Source: Meconema thalassinum
Lineage: Eukaryota > Arthropoda > Insecta > Orthoptera > Tettigoniidae
Assembly (NCBI GenBank): GCA_946902985.2
Contig: OX336393.1
Location: forward strand, 51,829,265-51,893,264
Direction of reading: 5' to 3'
Length of the DNA: 64,000 nucleotides
Of the stretch, positions 10,826-22,752 are shown piece after piece. Under the pieces are notes generated by a model. It had not been told where the DNA came from and searched no databases. It worked only from the letters and a program-made list of their open reading frames with translations. The position numbers and the translations under genes were made by a program. Position 1 is the stretch's first letter. Each line of letters starts with the position of its first letter.

Positions 10826-10906
10826 GGATATAAAAAGTAATTTGGTTAGCTCAGGCAAGGAAATCATTTCTACAGAAAAGGAATCTGTTGACATCGAATA
10901 TAGGCA
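10826..10906 (+). pseudogene. LINE RT thumb fragment, family 5
   Basis: Translates as EDIKSNL then, after a one-base frame change, LAQARKSFLQKRNLLTSN. The same segment (EDIKCRLN ... QKRNLLKSN) lies in the longer remnant at 48750-48975, and this is a standard segment downstream of the YLGS motif of insect LINE reverse transcriptases. Confidence 0.7.
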
Positions 10907-11384
10907 GCCGGCCCCGCTCCAGCAAAATAATCTCCCTGTATATCGGCTATACTACCGTTAGCAAAAAAAAAAAAACGTACTACATAATGCTCTATAGATG
11001 GCAGAACGTGCCAGAGATAGACTGGGCACTCTAAAGCGAATGGGGAATATGAAACAAAAGAAGTTCTTGCGCAACGTTTATAGCCGGGAGAAGCCCTCAA
11101 CGGGATAAACTTATCTGTCAATATGAAAGGTTTATTAGCAAATTCTGAAAAAAATTCTCTTTTAGTTTTCCTTTCGGAGCCTCTCCCGTCAACTCCTCCC
11201 TCCGGGAAGGATTGTACGCCCATTGCTCTTCCTGTGTTTATTACATAAAATGTGTGTCCCCATCCCCGGATATAGACTCCATTCTCTCTGACTAATGAGC
11301 TAATTAGTTTTATTGACTTCCGTTCTAATTCCTGTGGTAGAACACAACTCGCCGTGGACACCTTCATCATTGGTACAGTCGATT
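10907..11384. other. Unassigned; overlaps a spurious 258-codon minus-strand frame
   Basis: A long minus-strand frame (10870-11646) crosses from the LINE fragment through this stretch into a SINE. It shows no domain and carries SINE-derived VGIEPT-like words, so I do not call a gene. Confidence 0.5.
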
Positions 11385-11640
11385 TGGGCAAGCGGCTAGC
11401 GTGCTTGGCTGTCAGCTCAGAGGGCCAAAGTGCAATTCCCGGCTCTGCCAAGAAATGTAATTCTAGTTTGAGGGCTGGAAGGGGACAAAACTCATAAGAG
11501 GTGGGTTCGATTCCAACTTCAGCCATCTTCGAGGAGGATTTCTGTGGTTTACCACTTCTACTCCAGGCAAATGGCGGGGTGGTTCGTAACGTAAGGCCCC
11601 GGTCGTCTATTTCGCAATACTCACCTAAATTACATTCTGG
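11385..11640 (+). mobile_element. tRNA-headed SINE (5' part)
   Basis: Head GGGCAAGCGGCTAGCGTGCTTGGC with GCAATTCCCGGCTCTGCCAAG, then GGTGGGTTCGATTCC and ACTCCAGGCAAATGGCGGGG. The matching 3' tail occurs only ~350 bp later (about 12012-12123), so the copy appears split or rearranged. Confidence 0.7.
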
Positions 11641-12011
11641 ATCCAACTCAACGCCCCCCTGGTTTCAACTTATCCCGAAAAACTTGGACGTCACTAAATC
11701 GACTAAGATGCCAGTATTGGAGGCATAAGTGGAAGATGATAGACAGTCCAGCCTGCAATTGCAGTGAAGTGCCACAGACGGTTTATCACATTCCCATGGC
11801 ATGCCCAATAAGGACGTTCAGTGGGACGCTACAAGAAATATATGAGGCTACAGATGAAGCAGTGGATTGGTTAAACTCGTTGGACATCCATTTTTAATGC
11901 TTGTATCTTCTTCCGTGCCAGAACTTATGTACATTTTGTATATACTAGCAATAACGATTTTCACCTTATTGGTAACATATGTATCCTTTATGTCATACGA
12001 AATAATATACC

Positions 12012-12123
12012 TGAATTACAAAATATACAGCCATCACAATAAGACAGATTATCAGACACACCCAATTACACGGGGCTAAATGACCACGATGTCCAAGCCC
12101 CTTAAATGCAAAAAAAAAAAAAA
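12012..12123 (+). mobile_element. SINE 3' tail
   Basis: CTGAATTACAAAATATAC ... GATTATCAGACACACCC ... ACGGGGCTAAATGACCACG, ending in A14. Equivalent to the end of the SINE at 34583-34870. Confidence 0.65.
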
Positions 12124-12199
12124 AGGAATTGGTTGACAGATTAAATGTGATTTGGTCAAGATTTTTTGTTAGGGTTTAATAAGATGCATTACTTCATGA

Positions 12200-12201
12200 T
12201 G

Positions 12202-12237
<36 letters not shown>
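12200..12237. repeat. (AAT)n microsatellite
   Basis: About 12 ATA/ATT triplets in tandem. Confidence 0.9.
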
Positions 12238-12239
<2 letters not shown>

Positions 12240-12417
12240 GGTAAAGCCAAGGGCTGGATAACATTTTGAATTTGTAGCTGGGACTTCACATATGATTAGC
12301 TGTACAGTACATTATCTGGATTTAAGTGTAATCCAAACAGATTCTGCCAATTTCTTAGATTATCTCGTAATGAAATTAAATGAAATTAATCATAATGGCT
12401 TAGTTAAATCCGTATTC

Positions 12418-13105
12418 CCCACAGGGACTCACGAGTAGTGGGACGTAGGCGACCACGGGACCCCAGCTGAGTCCAGCATTGCTTTCTCTTACTTGTGCCG
12501 GGCTCCTCACTGCCACCTTTTCTTTCGGCCAACTCTTGTTCTCTTCCAACCTCGACGGTATTAGGGTATCCGAGGCCTAGGGAGTCTTTCACTTTCCCGC
12601 CTTAATTGGCCCTTGTCTCATCTTTCCTGATACCCTCATTCTTCGAGGGGTCAGCCTTCTTTTTCTTTTCATATCTCCTGCCTTCTGCTCGAGGCCCTAA
12701 AAGAGGCAGGGTGTATGTAGTGCTACACCCTCAAGGACTCACGTCTGGTGAGTTCGGGTTGTAGCGACCTCGAGGGATTCCTGAGCTGGGTTCGGTTTTC
12801 CCCTTTTTCTATTGCCTTTGGGGTGGACACACTCCTCTTTTCCTTTCCTCTCTGCCTTTCATGGCTCTCCTTCCTTCCAAGTCCCTCAATCCTCATTCGT
12901 CGAGAGTTGAGGGCATTTCATTTCCTCCTGTCTTTTATTTACATTATTCTCCCTCTTTTATACCATTTCCTCTTCTAGTTTGTAAGTTAGTAGTTAGTTT
13001 TAGCTGTAGGTTTCATTTTATCATCTTTCATGTTTCACTCTCACCCAAACCATTAGGGGCCGATAACCTAGATGTTAGGCCCCTTAAAACAACAATTATA
13101 ATCAT
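12418..13105 (+). mobile_element. Long dimeric SINE-like element, copy 3
   Basis: Both halves are present: CAGGGACTCACGAGTAGTGGG at about 12421 and CAAGGACTCACGTCTGGTGAG at about 12731, with the shared CATTCTTCGAGG/CATTCGTCGAGAG motif in each. Tail: GGGGCCGATAACCTAGATGT and TTATAATCATC. No clear target duplication was found. Confidence 0.85.
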
Positions 13106-13161
13106 CAGAATGCATACAGTACCGAAAATGTATACCATATATGTAAATCCAATTATCCGAA

Positions 13162-13760
13162 TTTTCAGCCTATTTTCAGTTTATGAAGAAAAAAAGCATT
13201 TGAGATCACCTTTTGTCCATATGTGTGTCTGTGTGATGTGCCCCCCCCCCCCTAATAACGTCAAAACGGCTGGAGAGATTTTAATGAAACTCTGTAAGAT
13301 CATAGCAACATTTCGGCCGACCTCGACCGTGCCCTTCAAATTTTATTACGTCTTACCAATCCAACATGGCGGCTGGGCGAAACATTTAACCAGCATTCAA
13401 TATCTCCGAAACTATTAACGATATCACCCTTAAAATTTGTACGGTAATAAAGGGCACTACAAGAAGTTCATCTATGAGACTTTCAAAAACCTGTTAACTA
13501 CAAAACCAACATGGCGGCCAAGGGAAGTTGAGACTTTGAAATAGACTTCTCTCGCCATTTTACCATCGAAACGTAAATGAAACCTAGTACAGGAAATGTG
13601 TAATGCACTGGAGTCTAATTTAGTTAAATTGTTTTCATAACCTCAAGATGGTGGCTGTGCGAAATTTCAAAATTAAGTTTTTATTTCTTGTGTCATAATC
13701 ATGCGATCTAAGTGAAAGTTTCAATAATGAAGCTACGCAATAATTTTCCTTTAATGGTAC
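13162..13760 (+). mobile_element. Helentron-like subfamily B, copy 2, left half
   Basis: Starts TTTTCAGCCTATTTTC, followed by GT and C-rich tracts and the same core as copy 1, ending at AATTTTCCTTTAATGGTAC. The next bases of the intact element (ATAACTCTATGGCC) are found only at 19743, after a 5,978-bp insertion flanked by GTAC. Confidence 0.85.
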
Positions 13761-14984
13761 TGCCCCCGTAAATTGAATTATTGAAGTATTTTCCGTCCCC
13801 ATGATAAAATTTAACTAGCAAATATAATTTCTGGCAGTGTGACACAAGAGTGTAGTGTTACAAGCTCGAGACTGTGGGAGAGCCCGATCACGTGATATGT
13901 TGCACAATGGACGCTTCTAGATGGCTATATTTAGCATAGCAACAGCGAGTTTGGAAATTAATATTATAAATATTTTTATAAATTATGCTATTGGATCCCA
14001 GCCCAGAGCCAATGAGAACAGGTCTTATTGATGACGGGATCAACTTTAATTACATAATATGATGAAATTATGCATTTAGGCCCTTAGAAGATGATTTTCT
14101 TATTTGGTAATGAAGAGAATATTAAGAGAAATTATGTCTGATACTTTAAAAACCACAGATCGGTTAATCTACGTAGTAATAAGCATTGGTAATCTACGCG
14201 CTAAAATTATGGTGGGAGATTGATATGGCCGCCAAAAATTCGACTTGGGGGCGGGGAGATCCAAGGATCCAGGTTCTTATTCCAGCAGACTTTGAAGAGT
14301 GAGGAAGTGTTTTTACTGGGTTAACGAAGATCCCAAGGCTTAGTCCGAGTGCGACGACTGTCGACTTGTGGAGACGCGAGGATAGCTAGGTGGAACGTTA
14401 GAGATCACCGCACTTCCATTCTACGTGAAGTTGCGAGGAACATTGTATTGATTATATCTCATATATAATTGAGATCTGAAGTTAAATAAGCATAAATATA
14501 TAAAGAACAGGTCGCATACTATATATTGTGAAAAGTCGAGCGTTTTATTATTCACCGTTTCGACAATATCAGCCTGTCAAGTTAGATTTCCAAATGTGTT
14601 GGAAACAAAGCTGAATATCATTATAAATTGCAACGTGTAGTTGACGAACGCAGTTCAAGCGAACAGTGGCGGAGAACTTTTAATATTGGCGCAACACATA
14701 AACATTAACAGAATGACTATTACTTTTCTTCAAATATTATCATTCAGCATAATTAACATTGTTGATATGATGAACTAGATAGTCATGCGCCAGAGACATA
14801 TTCAATAACAGGAGTTAAGATACAACGATGGAGCTTCGTTAGACAACGTATTCTTGAATACAGACGTAGTGTACGGTCCATCTTGTGCATTTTCGTCAGT
14901 CTACGAACACTAATATAACATCAATTAGCAATGGAAATATTTCATTCACTATTTATATGAATATTTCCATAATTATATTCCAAT

Positions 14985-15259
14985 GATGAAGCTGACACAT
15001 ATTTACGACGGAGAATGAAGACTTTACAGAAGAGATTTGTCAAGATGCTAGGGAAAGGTAGCCCAGCAACATAGAAGAATTTGCCAGAAGGATGTCGTTC
15101 GAGCCCAGGCGAATGTTGGTGAATTCCAGAGAGAGACATTTCTTATCTCTGAGGTCGCAGATCCGAGGTTCTAATGCAGATCCATCTCAGTGTCTTGCAC
15201 TGAGGAAACATCTAAAGTATTGTGGGAATACTTACATTGATCTTCAAGATTTCGTCTAA
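14985..15259 (+). pseudogene. Unrecognised coding-like fragment inside the giant LTR
   Basis: One frame (14985-15071) reads LRRRMKTLQKRFVKMLGKG and ends at TAG. A second frame, from 15062 to TAA at 15257-15259, continues as IEEFARRMSFEPRRML and ends CLALRKHLKYCGNTYIDLQ before DFV. The pair behaves like one ~90-residue basic protein tail with a single frameshift. I do not recognise the family. It could be a captured host exon or chance. Confidence 0.35.
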
Positions 15260-17236
15260 ATAAGGTATTAGTGTATCTCATTGTTATATAGAGCTTGATT
15301 AGTAACATTCTGAGCCGGCGATCTTATTCCATATTTTCAGCGATCTTATTCCATATTTTCGGCGATCTTATTCCATATTTCTATATTTTCACATCTCATG
15401 TATTTCAGTGCTTTTATGTATTTTACACTTCAGATGTGTGTTGAGATTTTTATACTTCAAGATTATTTAGAAGATGATTGCATTTCATCTATTTTTCAAT
15501 TTGATTCTACGAATCAGTTGTGGAACTGACATTAAAAATTTTGTTTGAGGAATCATATTACCTCATAGGAGACTAGTCGTTTCGACTCTCGAATTTTAAT
15601 AATTTCATTTAAACCAAGTATTCTGACATTGTGTCCTAGCTTCAAATTAAATTCTTATTAAATTTAATTTGAGCACTTTAATGTAACAACATATAACTTC
15701 AAGAAAAGAAGAAACATCGAATGATATTGTTATATCATTATTGTACATAAACTATCGACGATCTAAGATATACTAGTCGTTTGATAAGACTGAAGTCTTA
15801 ATTCTTATGAACATTCTTTGTGTAGAGTGGAAAAACATTACGACAGAGACAAACCTTTCTTATTATCTGTAAAGCTAAGAGCTTTGTTCATTTAATATGT
15901 TAGAGGAAATACCTTTTGATAGAAGATTATTCAAATCTTTGGCTAGGAATTCAAAGCTAGTTTATCCCGGTCAAGATTGAATTCTATCTGACATTATAAA
16001 TAACATGTGTGTTATTTTATCCTATTTGTGTAACATCACGTCATTTGTGGACATGATATTACAACGATAAACAATTTAAAGCCTGACAAGTGAGATGAAA
16101 CAGGAGTATTATTTTTATTACATGTATTTGCGACGGACGAGTTAACAGTTAATTATCTTGTTGTGGAGTAAACTTTAGGAGGTTAATCACGACTGTCTAA
16201 TATCGTTCATTACAATTGGAAGTTTCGTTTGAAGAAGCTACACATGTATAATTGTAGTCCAGTAGTCATGTGCAATGATACTGAGGGTCATGCCTGTATT
16301 TGAGGGAAGTTCCTACATACTATATGTTAATAACAATTAATCCCTTTTGGTTATTGTTTAACATAGTAGATGATAATTGTTTATGCCATATATACTGTTA
16401 TATGAGGTTTTGTAGAGCTATGGAGTGCTCAGGCGAGGGAATTCCGCATTTTAAGGAAGTCAAAGTATTGTTGTTCTTTGATAAAAAGGCATGTATCTTG
16501 ATAAGAGCCGTTGTATACAAGTAGTCCAGTTTTTGTGAATTAACAATTTAGCTGTGTTAACAGGAGGGTTTCAGCGGAAATGCAACTTGAGAAAGATTGT
16601 CTACTCATGTCAAAATACAATTATTAAATTTTATTAAACCCGAAGTTATGTAATTACGTACAGTTTACCTTAATTAGTCGACTGTATTATACCGATAATG
16701 TAATGAAACCTATATAAGACGATGTGTAAGCGGTATATTAAAACTACAGAACGTTAGAGAAGGATGGTTATGTGAAAAACCAGTGTATATATTTAGTTAA
16801 GAATTATATTGTAACCGAGAAGTTAGAATCTTGAAAGTGTCGCGTTAGCAACACTAGATAATGGATATTATTATAAACATATTACATGTAAATAATTTTT
16901 GTGGAAATGATTTAATTAGTTAAATAATTTAGTAGGATTTATTAATCAATTGTTTTGGAACAGTGTGTGTTTATGAGCGGATGTTTTTGGTGTGAATGAT
17001 TATTCATTGTTAAGAGTAGATGTGGAACCGAATTGGTCTAGAACAATTACGGAGTGCGAATGAAAGTGTGTATATATTTTTTAGAATGATTGTTTAAGAA
17101 ACAAAGTAGTTATGTGAACTTTTGTTAGATCTAAATGTTTATTTTTACGTGTTTTATAAATGCACACACAAGCAGTCTCTATGTGGACTAGCGAGCATGA
17201 TTCACCGTTAGCATTGGAGAGCAATGACATAATATA

Positions 17237-19090
17237 ACAAGATGTTCAGTAAAGAACATAGAGCCTACTTTCTCCTAAATGCATGGGTAATGTTATAACT
17301 CTTTGTCCTTTTCAAGAAGTATGATTGAATGTTGGTTGTAGGAGCTTGTTGAAATACAACGTGCTATAGGGATATTAAACATGAATATGAGGTGCCCTTT
17401 GCTAGTGCTACCTCTGTACCAAATTTCGTTCAATTCGGTTTCACCGTGTTTGAATTGATAGGGGGAATCGATTTGCACACATACCTGGCCACCATCTGCA
17501 AACTATTGGGCTGATGTTCTTGCAGTTTGGTCAGAATATGTTTCCCACATAAAGATATGGTGTAGCAAAATTAGGTAGAGACTAGATTATTAGGTTGGTC
17601 GTAATTACATTTTAGCTTTTAACATTTGGGTGGCCGCGATTACGTTTCCATCAAGATAGCGGTGATATAAAACATGACACTGAGGTGCCCTTTGCTAGTG
17701 CTACCTCTGTACCAAATTTCGTTCATTCGGTTCCACCGTGTTCGAAATAATAGGGGGAATCAATTTTGACATAAAGATGGCCGCCATCCGCAAACTATTT
17801 GGCTAATGACCTATTAGATTGGTCAAAGGATGCTCCCTCCATAAAGGTATGTTGTTGCAAAGTTTGGTAGAGTTCGGATGGTTATGTTAGTCGTAATTTG
17901 ATTTAAGCTTTAAACATTGGTGTGGCCGCCATTACGTTTCTGTCAATATGGTGGCGATATTAATCATGACACTGAGATGCTCTTTGCTAGTGCTATCTCT
18001 GTACCTAATTTCGTTCCATTCGGTTTCAGCGTGTTTGAATTAATAGGGGGAATCAATTCTGACACAAAGATGGCCGCCATCCGCAAACTATTAGGCGAAT
18101 GACCTATTAGATTGGTCAAAGGATGCTCCCTCCATAAAGGTATGTAGTTGCAAAATTTGGTAGATATCGGATGATTAGGTTAATCGTAATTTGATTTAAG
18201 CTTTGAACATTCGTGTGGCCGCCATTACGTTTCAGTCAAGATGGCGGCGATATAAAACATGACACTGAGGTGCCCTTTGCTAGTGCTACCTCTGTACCAA
18301 ATTTCGTTCCATTCGGTTCCACCGTGTTCGAATTAATAGGGGGAATCAATTTTGACATAAAGATGGCCGCCATCCGCAAACTATCAGGTGAATGACCTAT
18401 CAGATTGGTCAAAGGATGCTCCCTCCATAAAGGTATGTAGTTGCAAAATTTGGTAGAGATCGGATGATTAGGTTAATCGTAATTTGATTTAAGCTTTGAA
18501 CATTTGTGTGGCCACCATTACGTGTCCGTCAAGATGGCGGCGATATAAAACATGACACTGAGGTGCCTTTTGTTAGTACTACCTCTGTACCAAATTTCGT
18601 TCCAATCGGTTGCACCGTGTTCGAATTAATAGGGGGAATCGATTTTCACACAAAGATGGCCGCCATCCGCAAACGATTACACTGATGACCTATTGGTTTG
18701 GTCAAAGGATGCTCCCCCCATAAAGGTATGTCGTTGCAAAATTTGGTAGAGATCGGATGATTAGGTTAGTCGTAATTTGATTTAAGCTTTGAACATTTGT
18801 GTGGCCGCCATTACGTTTCCGTCAAGATGGCGGCGATATAAAACATGACACTGAGGTGTCCTTTGCTAGTGCTACCTTTGTACCAAATTTCGTTCAATTC
18901 GCATTCACCGTGTTCGAATTGATAGGGGGGGACAGACATTCAGAGTACACACACTCACACACACACAGACACACAGACACACACACAGACTCACACACAC
19001 ACATACACACACAGACAGACACACTTTTTTCGCCCTGTGTTGATCTCATAAGTCTACTTTCATTTTTTGCAAAAATCGAAAGTAGGCTAA
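17237..19090 (-). mobile_element. Helentron-like subfamily A, copy 2, five ~293-bp core units
   Basis: Minus-strand element. Its 3' hairpin TGTTC-AGTAAA-GAACA (plus-strand view) is at 17243-17258 and its 5' end GAAAGTAGGCTA at 19078-19089. In between, the block GATATAAAACATGACAC recurs near 17661, 17950, 18244, 18536 and 18830, a ~293-bp period, followed by a (CA)n tract at 18945-19025. Each unit carries AAGATGGCGGC or AAGATGGCCGCCAT, matching the YY1/Pho core. It is inserted inside the giant LTR. Confidence 0.85.
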
Positions 19091-19738
19091 CAGGTGTAGA
19101 CTCACAGCCTTGTATTTATTGTATAAACCAGTTTCAAGTTCGGCGTGGTGCCGATATTTCATTGATGAAACCAAGTTTCTGCACGTGCGTTCTACAACGC
19201 AGGCTTGTGAATGAAACCATGTGTCTGGAATGCCATTTAGAGACTTCATTAAACGTTTTTATTTCTACGCAGTGTAGGCCTAAAACCAAGCCAAGTTTTA
19301 TACTAATAATTTTTAATACAGCATTGTAGTAAGATGTAGAATTGAAAGGAGGTGTGAATGATTGCGTGTTTTTAATTTTAATGTCTATTGTTAAATTCGT
19401 TTATTGTTATTTGTTTATAGTAGATTAGTTTACCTTTTTGTTAATAAATTTGTTCAGATTGTTTTCCTTTGTTGTTGGAGTGTTATTCATTTCAAATATA
19501 AGGAGCAGAGTATTGTGGATGTAGTGTAGGCGAAGCTGAAGTCCCAGTCCCCGAGGTAAGTAAAGGTGAGTGCCCCGTGTAGTTGGTTGTTGTTCCACAA
19601 TATTCTGGTAACTGCTGTCTGTAAATCCCTAAAGACCATGTTGGAAGCGATTTCTAATGTTGTATATGCCGGTGCAGTTAGAAATAGGCAATCCAGCGGA
19701 GGCAGTGGATATTCCAACTTTCCGGATTATCGGGTACA

Positions 19739-20410
19739 GTACATAACTCTATGGCCTATACATATAATAATCCAAAATAGCGAACATCCGAAATATTTTG
19801 ACGGGCTCAATATCAACGAATCTTTTAGAGCAATCAAACTGAATGTTTTTTATGTTCATAGAGGCTATGAATTTTATGTTCATAGAGGCTATGAGCATGA
19901 GTTCACCTATAGGAATTTCAGTAACCTGGTGAGCACAAATCCAACATGGCGGTGACGTGAAGTATACATATTTAAATAGACGTTTCTCGCGAATTAACTA
20001 TCCGAGTGCAGTAAAACATTGCACGTTAAATGCTTATACAAATGTTAATCCACTGGCATCTAATTTATTTAATATTGTTTTCAAAAATTTTAAATTTCAT
20101 ATTTTGAAATATTGTTTTTTACTTCTTGTGTCCTAATCATGCGATTGACGTTTGAATGCCACACGTACACAATAATCTTCATGTAAGAGCATATAAATAT
20201 AAATCCAAAATTCATTTAATGGTACATAACTATATGGCCTATACTGTACATATAACAATCCAAAATGGCGACCATCTGAAATATTTATACGGTTCTCAAT
20301 ATCTACGGATCTATTACAGCAATCAAACTGAAATTTCGTATGTTGATAGAGCCAGTTAACATAAGTAGGATATATGAAAATAGCCTTTAGTTCTTCACGG
20401 AACTACTTGT
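19739..20410 (+). mobile_element. Helentron-like subfamily B, copy 2, right half
   Basis: Resumes with GTACATAACTCTATGGCC and runs through the usual core (AACATGGCGGTGACG, CACTGGCATCTAATTTA) to the hairpin AGTTC-TTCACG-GAACT (20389-20404) and ACTTGT. Together with 13162-13760 it makes one element broken by the LTR insertion. A tandem duplication of GTTCATAGAGGCTATGA is present at 19855-19892. Confidence 0.85.
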
Positions 20411-20465
20411 TGATTATCCGAATTGAGTCCGGTCCCTCTTGATTCGGATAATTGGAGTTCTACTG
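20411..20465 (-). mobile_element. Pogo/Tigger-like terminal repeat fragment
   Basis: ATTATCCGAAT and ATTCGGATAAT form an 11-bp inverted pair, followed by TGGAGTTCTACTGTA. Reversed, that reads TACAGTAGAACTCCA, like pogo/Tigger termini. CCAATTATCCGAATT also occurs left of the Helentron-like element at 13149-13163, so the element likely landed in this MITE. Confidence 0.45.
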
Positions 20466-22189
20466 TATTTCTATATTTTCATTTTAGTAAATTCATAGTG
20501 TCTCGCTCTTTATGCCGGTTTACTTCTGGTTGTTTTTGATGTGTAACGTCTTTCCACTCGGCTGCTTGATATTTTTGTGGGAGTGATTTTGAAAAATGGG
20601 ACGGAAGTGGATCGGAACGATCCAGCTGGCAGTGGTAAGAGCCAGGAAACAATGAGCGCGCGGTGTCGGAAATTGATACCATTTATGACGGTAAACGCTC
20701 ATGCGAACTCTGGTGTCAACTGATTGAAGCATATGTTATACGGGAACTAGGCAAGCCTTCATGAACTATTGCTGAATACAGTCTCTTTACTCACAAGAGA
20801 GTCTATTCATAAGGCATTTTAAACTCAATTTCACGCAGGAACATTATCGAAACAAGCAAAATATAAATGAAACTTAATTCCGTAATGCAGTATTATTGGA
20901 ACGTGGAAATAAGACACCATCTTGTGAACAAAATATTCCTGGTCGAAATAGCCGTGGGGTTAGTGCTTATGACTGTTAATGTAGAAATCTTGGGTTTGAA
21001 TCCCGGACGGGGTAGATATTTTTGCTACCAGATTATCATTTTAAACGATATTTATCATATCAATATCACTCATTTTAACAGAATCCATATGAAATTACGT
21101 GTTGGTCTGTGAATGAAGAGGACCTGTTTATAAGGAATTTAAGGTTATGAGCGGTGTCGCGTCTATTAATCTGGTTGATCCATATCGTATTCTTTATTTA
21201 GGCTAGTGCTGGTGGAAGCTACAAATCTAAAAAATGAGTTCCGTATTATAAACTACAATATCTGTAAATTACTCCCTTTTACAATAGATTAATATTTGTG
21301 CCAATAATACTATAAAATACCGGTGTATCAACAATTTCACGTGTGGTTTCTTCTATGTCAGATGTTACACATCATAAGCGACTACTGTAAGGCTCGTAAT
21401 TTTTTCTCACATATTCCAGTAATTGGAATTATAAGTTGTTGACCGACTGAAAGTTACAATATTGCTATCACAGCTCTCGCACTGATCCCTTGAAACCAAC
21501 TCTCTCCTCTCGCTCAATCAAACGATGATAATCTTGGGCAGAGAGAATACATTCTTCTCAATCCTCAATATCTGCAGCGTTTATAACTCGGATATGATAA
21601 AACTTGCAAAGACACTTGAACGAGAGGGATTATTGAATTGTTGGCGTAGATTTGCTTCAATCCGAGGAAATAACTCTCTCTCTTTGAGAGAAACTTTTCC
21701 ACTTTAGCGTCGATTCATCGCCGGAACTTCATTATTAACAGAGAGAGCTCTGCTCCCTTCCTTCGGGAATGACGTAACACACAATCGAGTGAGCAATGTA
21801 TCGATATTGAAGGCAGACAAACCGCATTCCCATCATTCTTTTTCTGTCAATAGACAGAGGATAGTAATAATGTTTCGAATTTGATGGATCGCGTCCTTCA
21901 CTGAAGCTCGTAGTTAATTTGTCGTATGTGAGTTCTTTTTGTTTTATTTTCCAACCCGTGGGACGAGATCTTTCATTAACTGGCTCATGCATATGCATTA
22001 TATTCTGGAGCCAGGTAATATATTTTAATTCGTGTATTTACACTGATATGCGTCTCAGGCGGGCTGAAGTCTTCTCTCCTCGCCGCGGTGGGTAAACATG
22101 GCTACAACCTTGCGCGGTCAATCACAACATTCCCCTGGCCATCCGCATCCTTGTCCCGTACAAGCCAGACGCAGCTCCTCGGCGAAGCC
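20466..22189. other. Unassigned, no gene seen
   Basis: Contains a weak tRNA-like SINE head fragment near 20945-21020 (GGTTTGAATCCCGGACGGGG) and otherwise unrecognised AT-rich sequence. Short frames lack motifs. Confidence 0.45.
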
Positions 22190-22456
22190 AACAAGGGGAC
22201 CCTACGGCAATCGCATTTTTATGATTTTTCCCGCTTCCGGTACGTAAAGTTCAGACCTCAAACAATAATTTCCTAAAGCCGTTCGATGCCATATTCATAA
22301 ATTCTCGAGAAAATAGACTTCGAAGTTTTCCGAGCGCTTCATATCTAGTAAAGATGTTACCGAGTTCGAGCAGGGCGCGTGGCTCACCCGGTAAGGTTCA
22401 GGCCCAGTAATCGACGGGATGCTAGTTCGAGTCTCACTTCTGGTTCTATTTTTTTC
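22190..22456 (+). mobile_element. tRNA-like repeat, left member of an inverted pair
   Basis: ACAAGGGGACCCTACGGC to CTATTTTTTTC. The 3' third has A-box-like GCGTGGCTCACCCGG and B-box-like AGTTCGAGTCTC. An inverted copy, about 90% similar by eye, is at 33793-34060. It ends in a T run, like a Pol III terminator, directly against the truncated 5' LTR. Confidence 0.75.
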
Positions 22457-22747
22457 TTATAGAGGTGATGGAAGGGTGTATTAAGGGGGCCATCGCTAGG
22501 TATTTTAGTGTTTACCACACCTTTGAGATTCTTTCTTCCTCTTGAAGAATTCTTGTGTTTTGAGCTAGTCTTTTCTTTTTCTGAGCCTTGGTCAGTCTTA
22601 ATACATCCTGTTAGGTATTCGAGTGACCCTATTATCCCTGTGTCTGTTGGTAGAACTTGGGGGGTCTTTAGAGCCGGGGCATTTTCAGGTTCTACGATCC
22701 AGCTGCTATCCAGGGATTCAACAGGTATTGGTAGGTAAAAGGGTACA
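22457..22747 (+). repeat. Truncated 5' LTR of Ty3/Gypsy element
   Basis: Matches 32817-33108 with two differences (one extra T, one A/G change) over 291 bases and ends GGGTACA. The primer-binding site follows five bases later. Only what I read as the U5 part survives: no TATA box or AATAAA lies in it, while the 3' copy has AATAAA 44 bases before the shared part starts. The left flank is unrelated to the 3' LTR's upstream sequence. Confidence 0.75.
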
Positions 22748-22752
22748 TTAGG

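Larger units (their letters stand above)
13761..19738. mobile_element. Inferred giant solo LTR with GTAC target duplication
   Basis: Starts TGCCCCCGTAAATTG, ends ATTATCGGGTACA, and is flanked by GTAC (13757-13760 and 19739-19742), exactly interrupting a Helentron-like element. Minus the later insertion at 17237-19090 it is ~4.1 kb. It has no gag/pol. Its terminus GGGTACA equals that of the Ty3/Gypsy LTR at 33108. The word CATTCTACGTGAAGT occurs ~656 bases from its start and ~586 bases into the 29511 LTR, and AATAAA (19443) lies ~295 bases from its end against ~335 there. I infer a solo LTR of a related family. A TIR DNA transposon with 4-bp duplication is the alternative. Confidence 0.6.

Noticed and set aside
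10870..11646. 258-codon minus-strand open frame
   Set aside because: It runs through a SINE and a LINE fragment and contains SINE-derived words; no domain or conserved motif.
19571..19738. Short LTR pair for the 13761-19738 insertion (TGCCCCGTGTAG at 19571)
   Set aside because: Similarity to the left end fades after about 20 bases and no matching LTR end is found near 13930.
22384..22440. tRNA gene
   Set aside because: A- and B-box-like words are present but the T stem and acceptor do not pair; the inverted copy shows it is an interspersed repeat.
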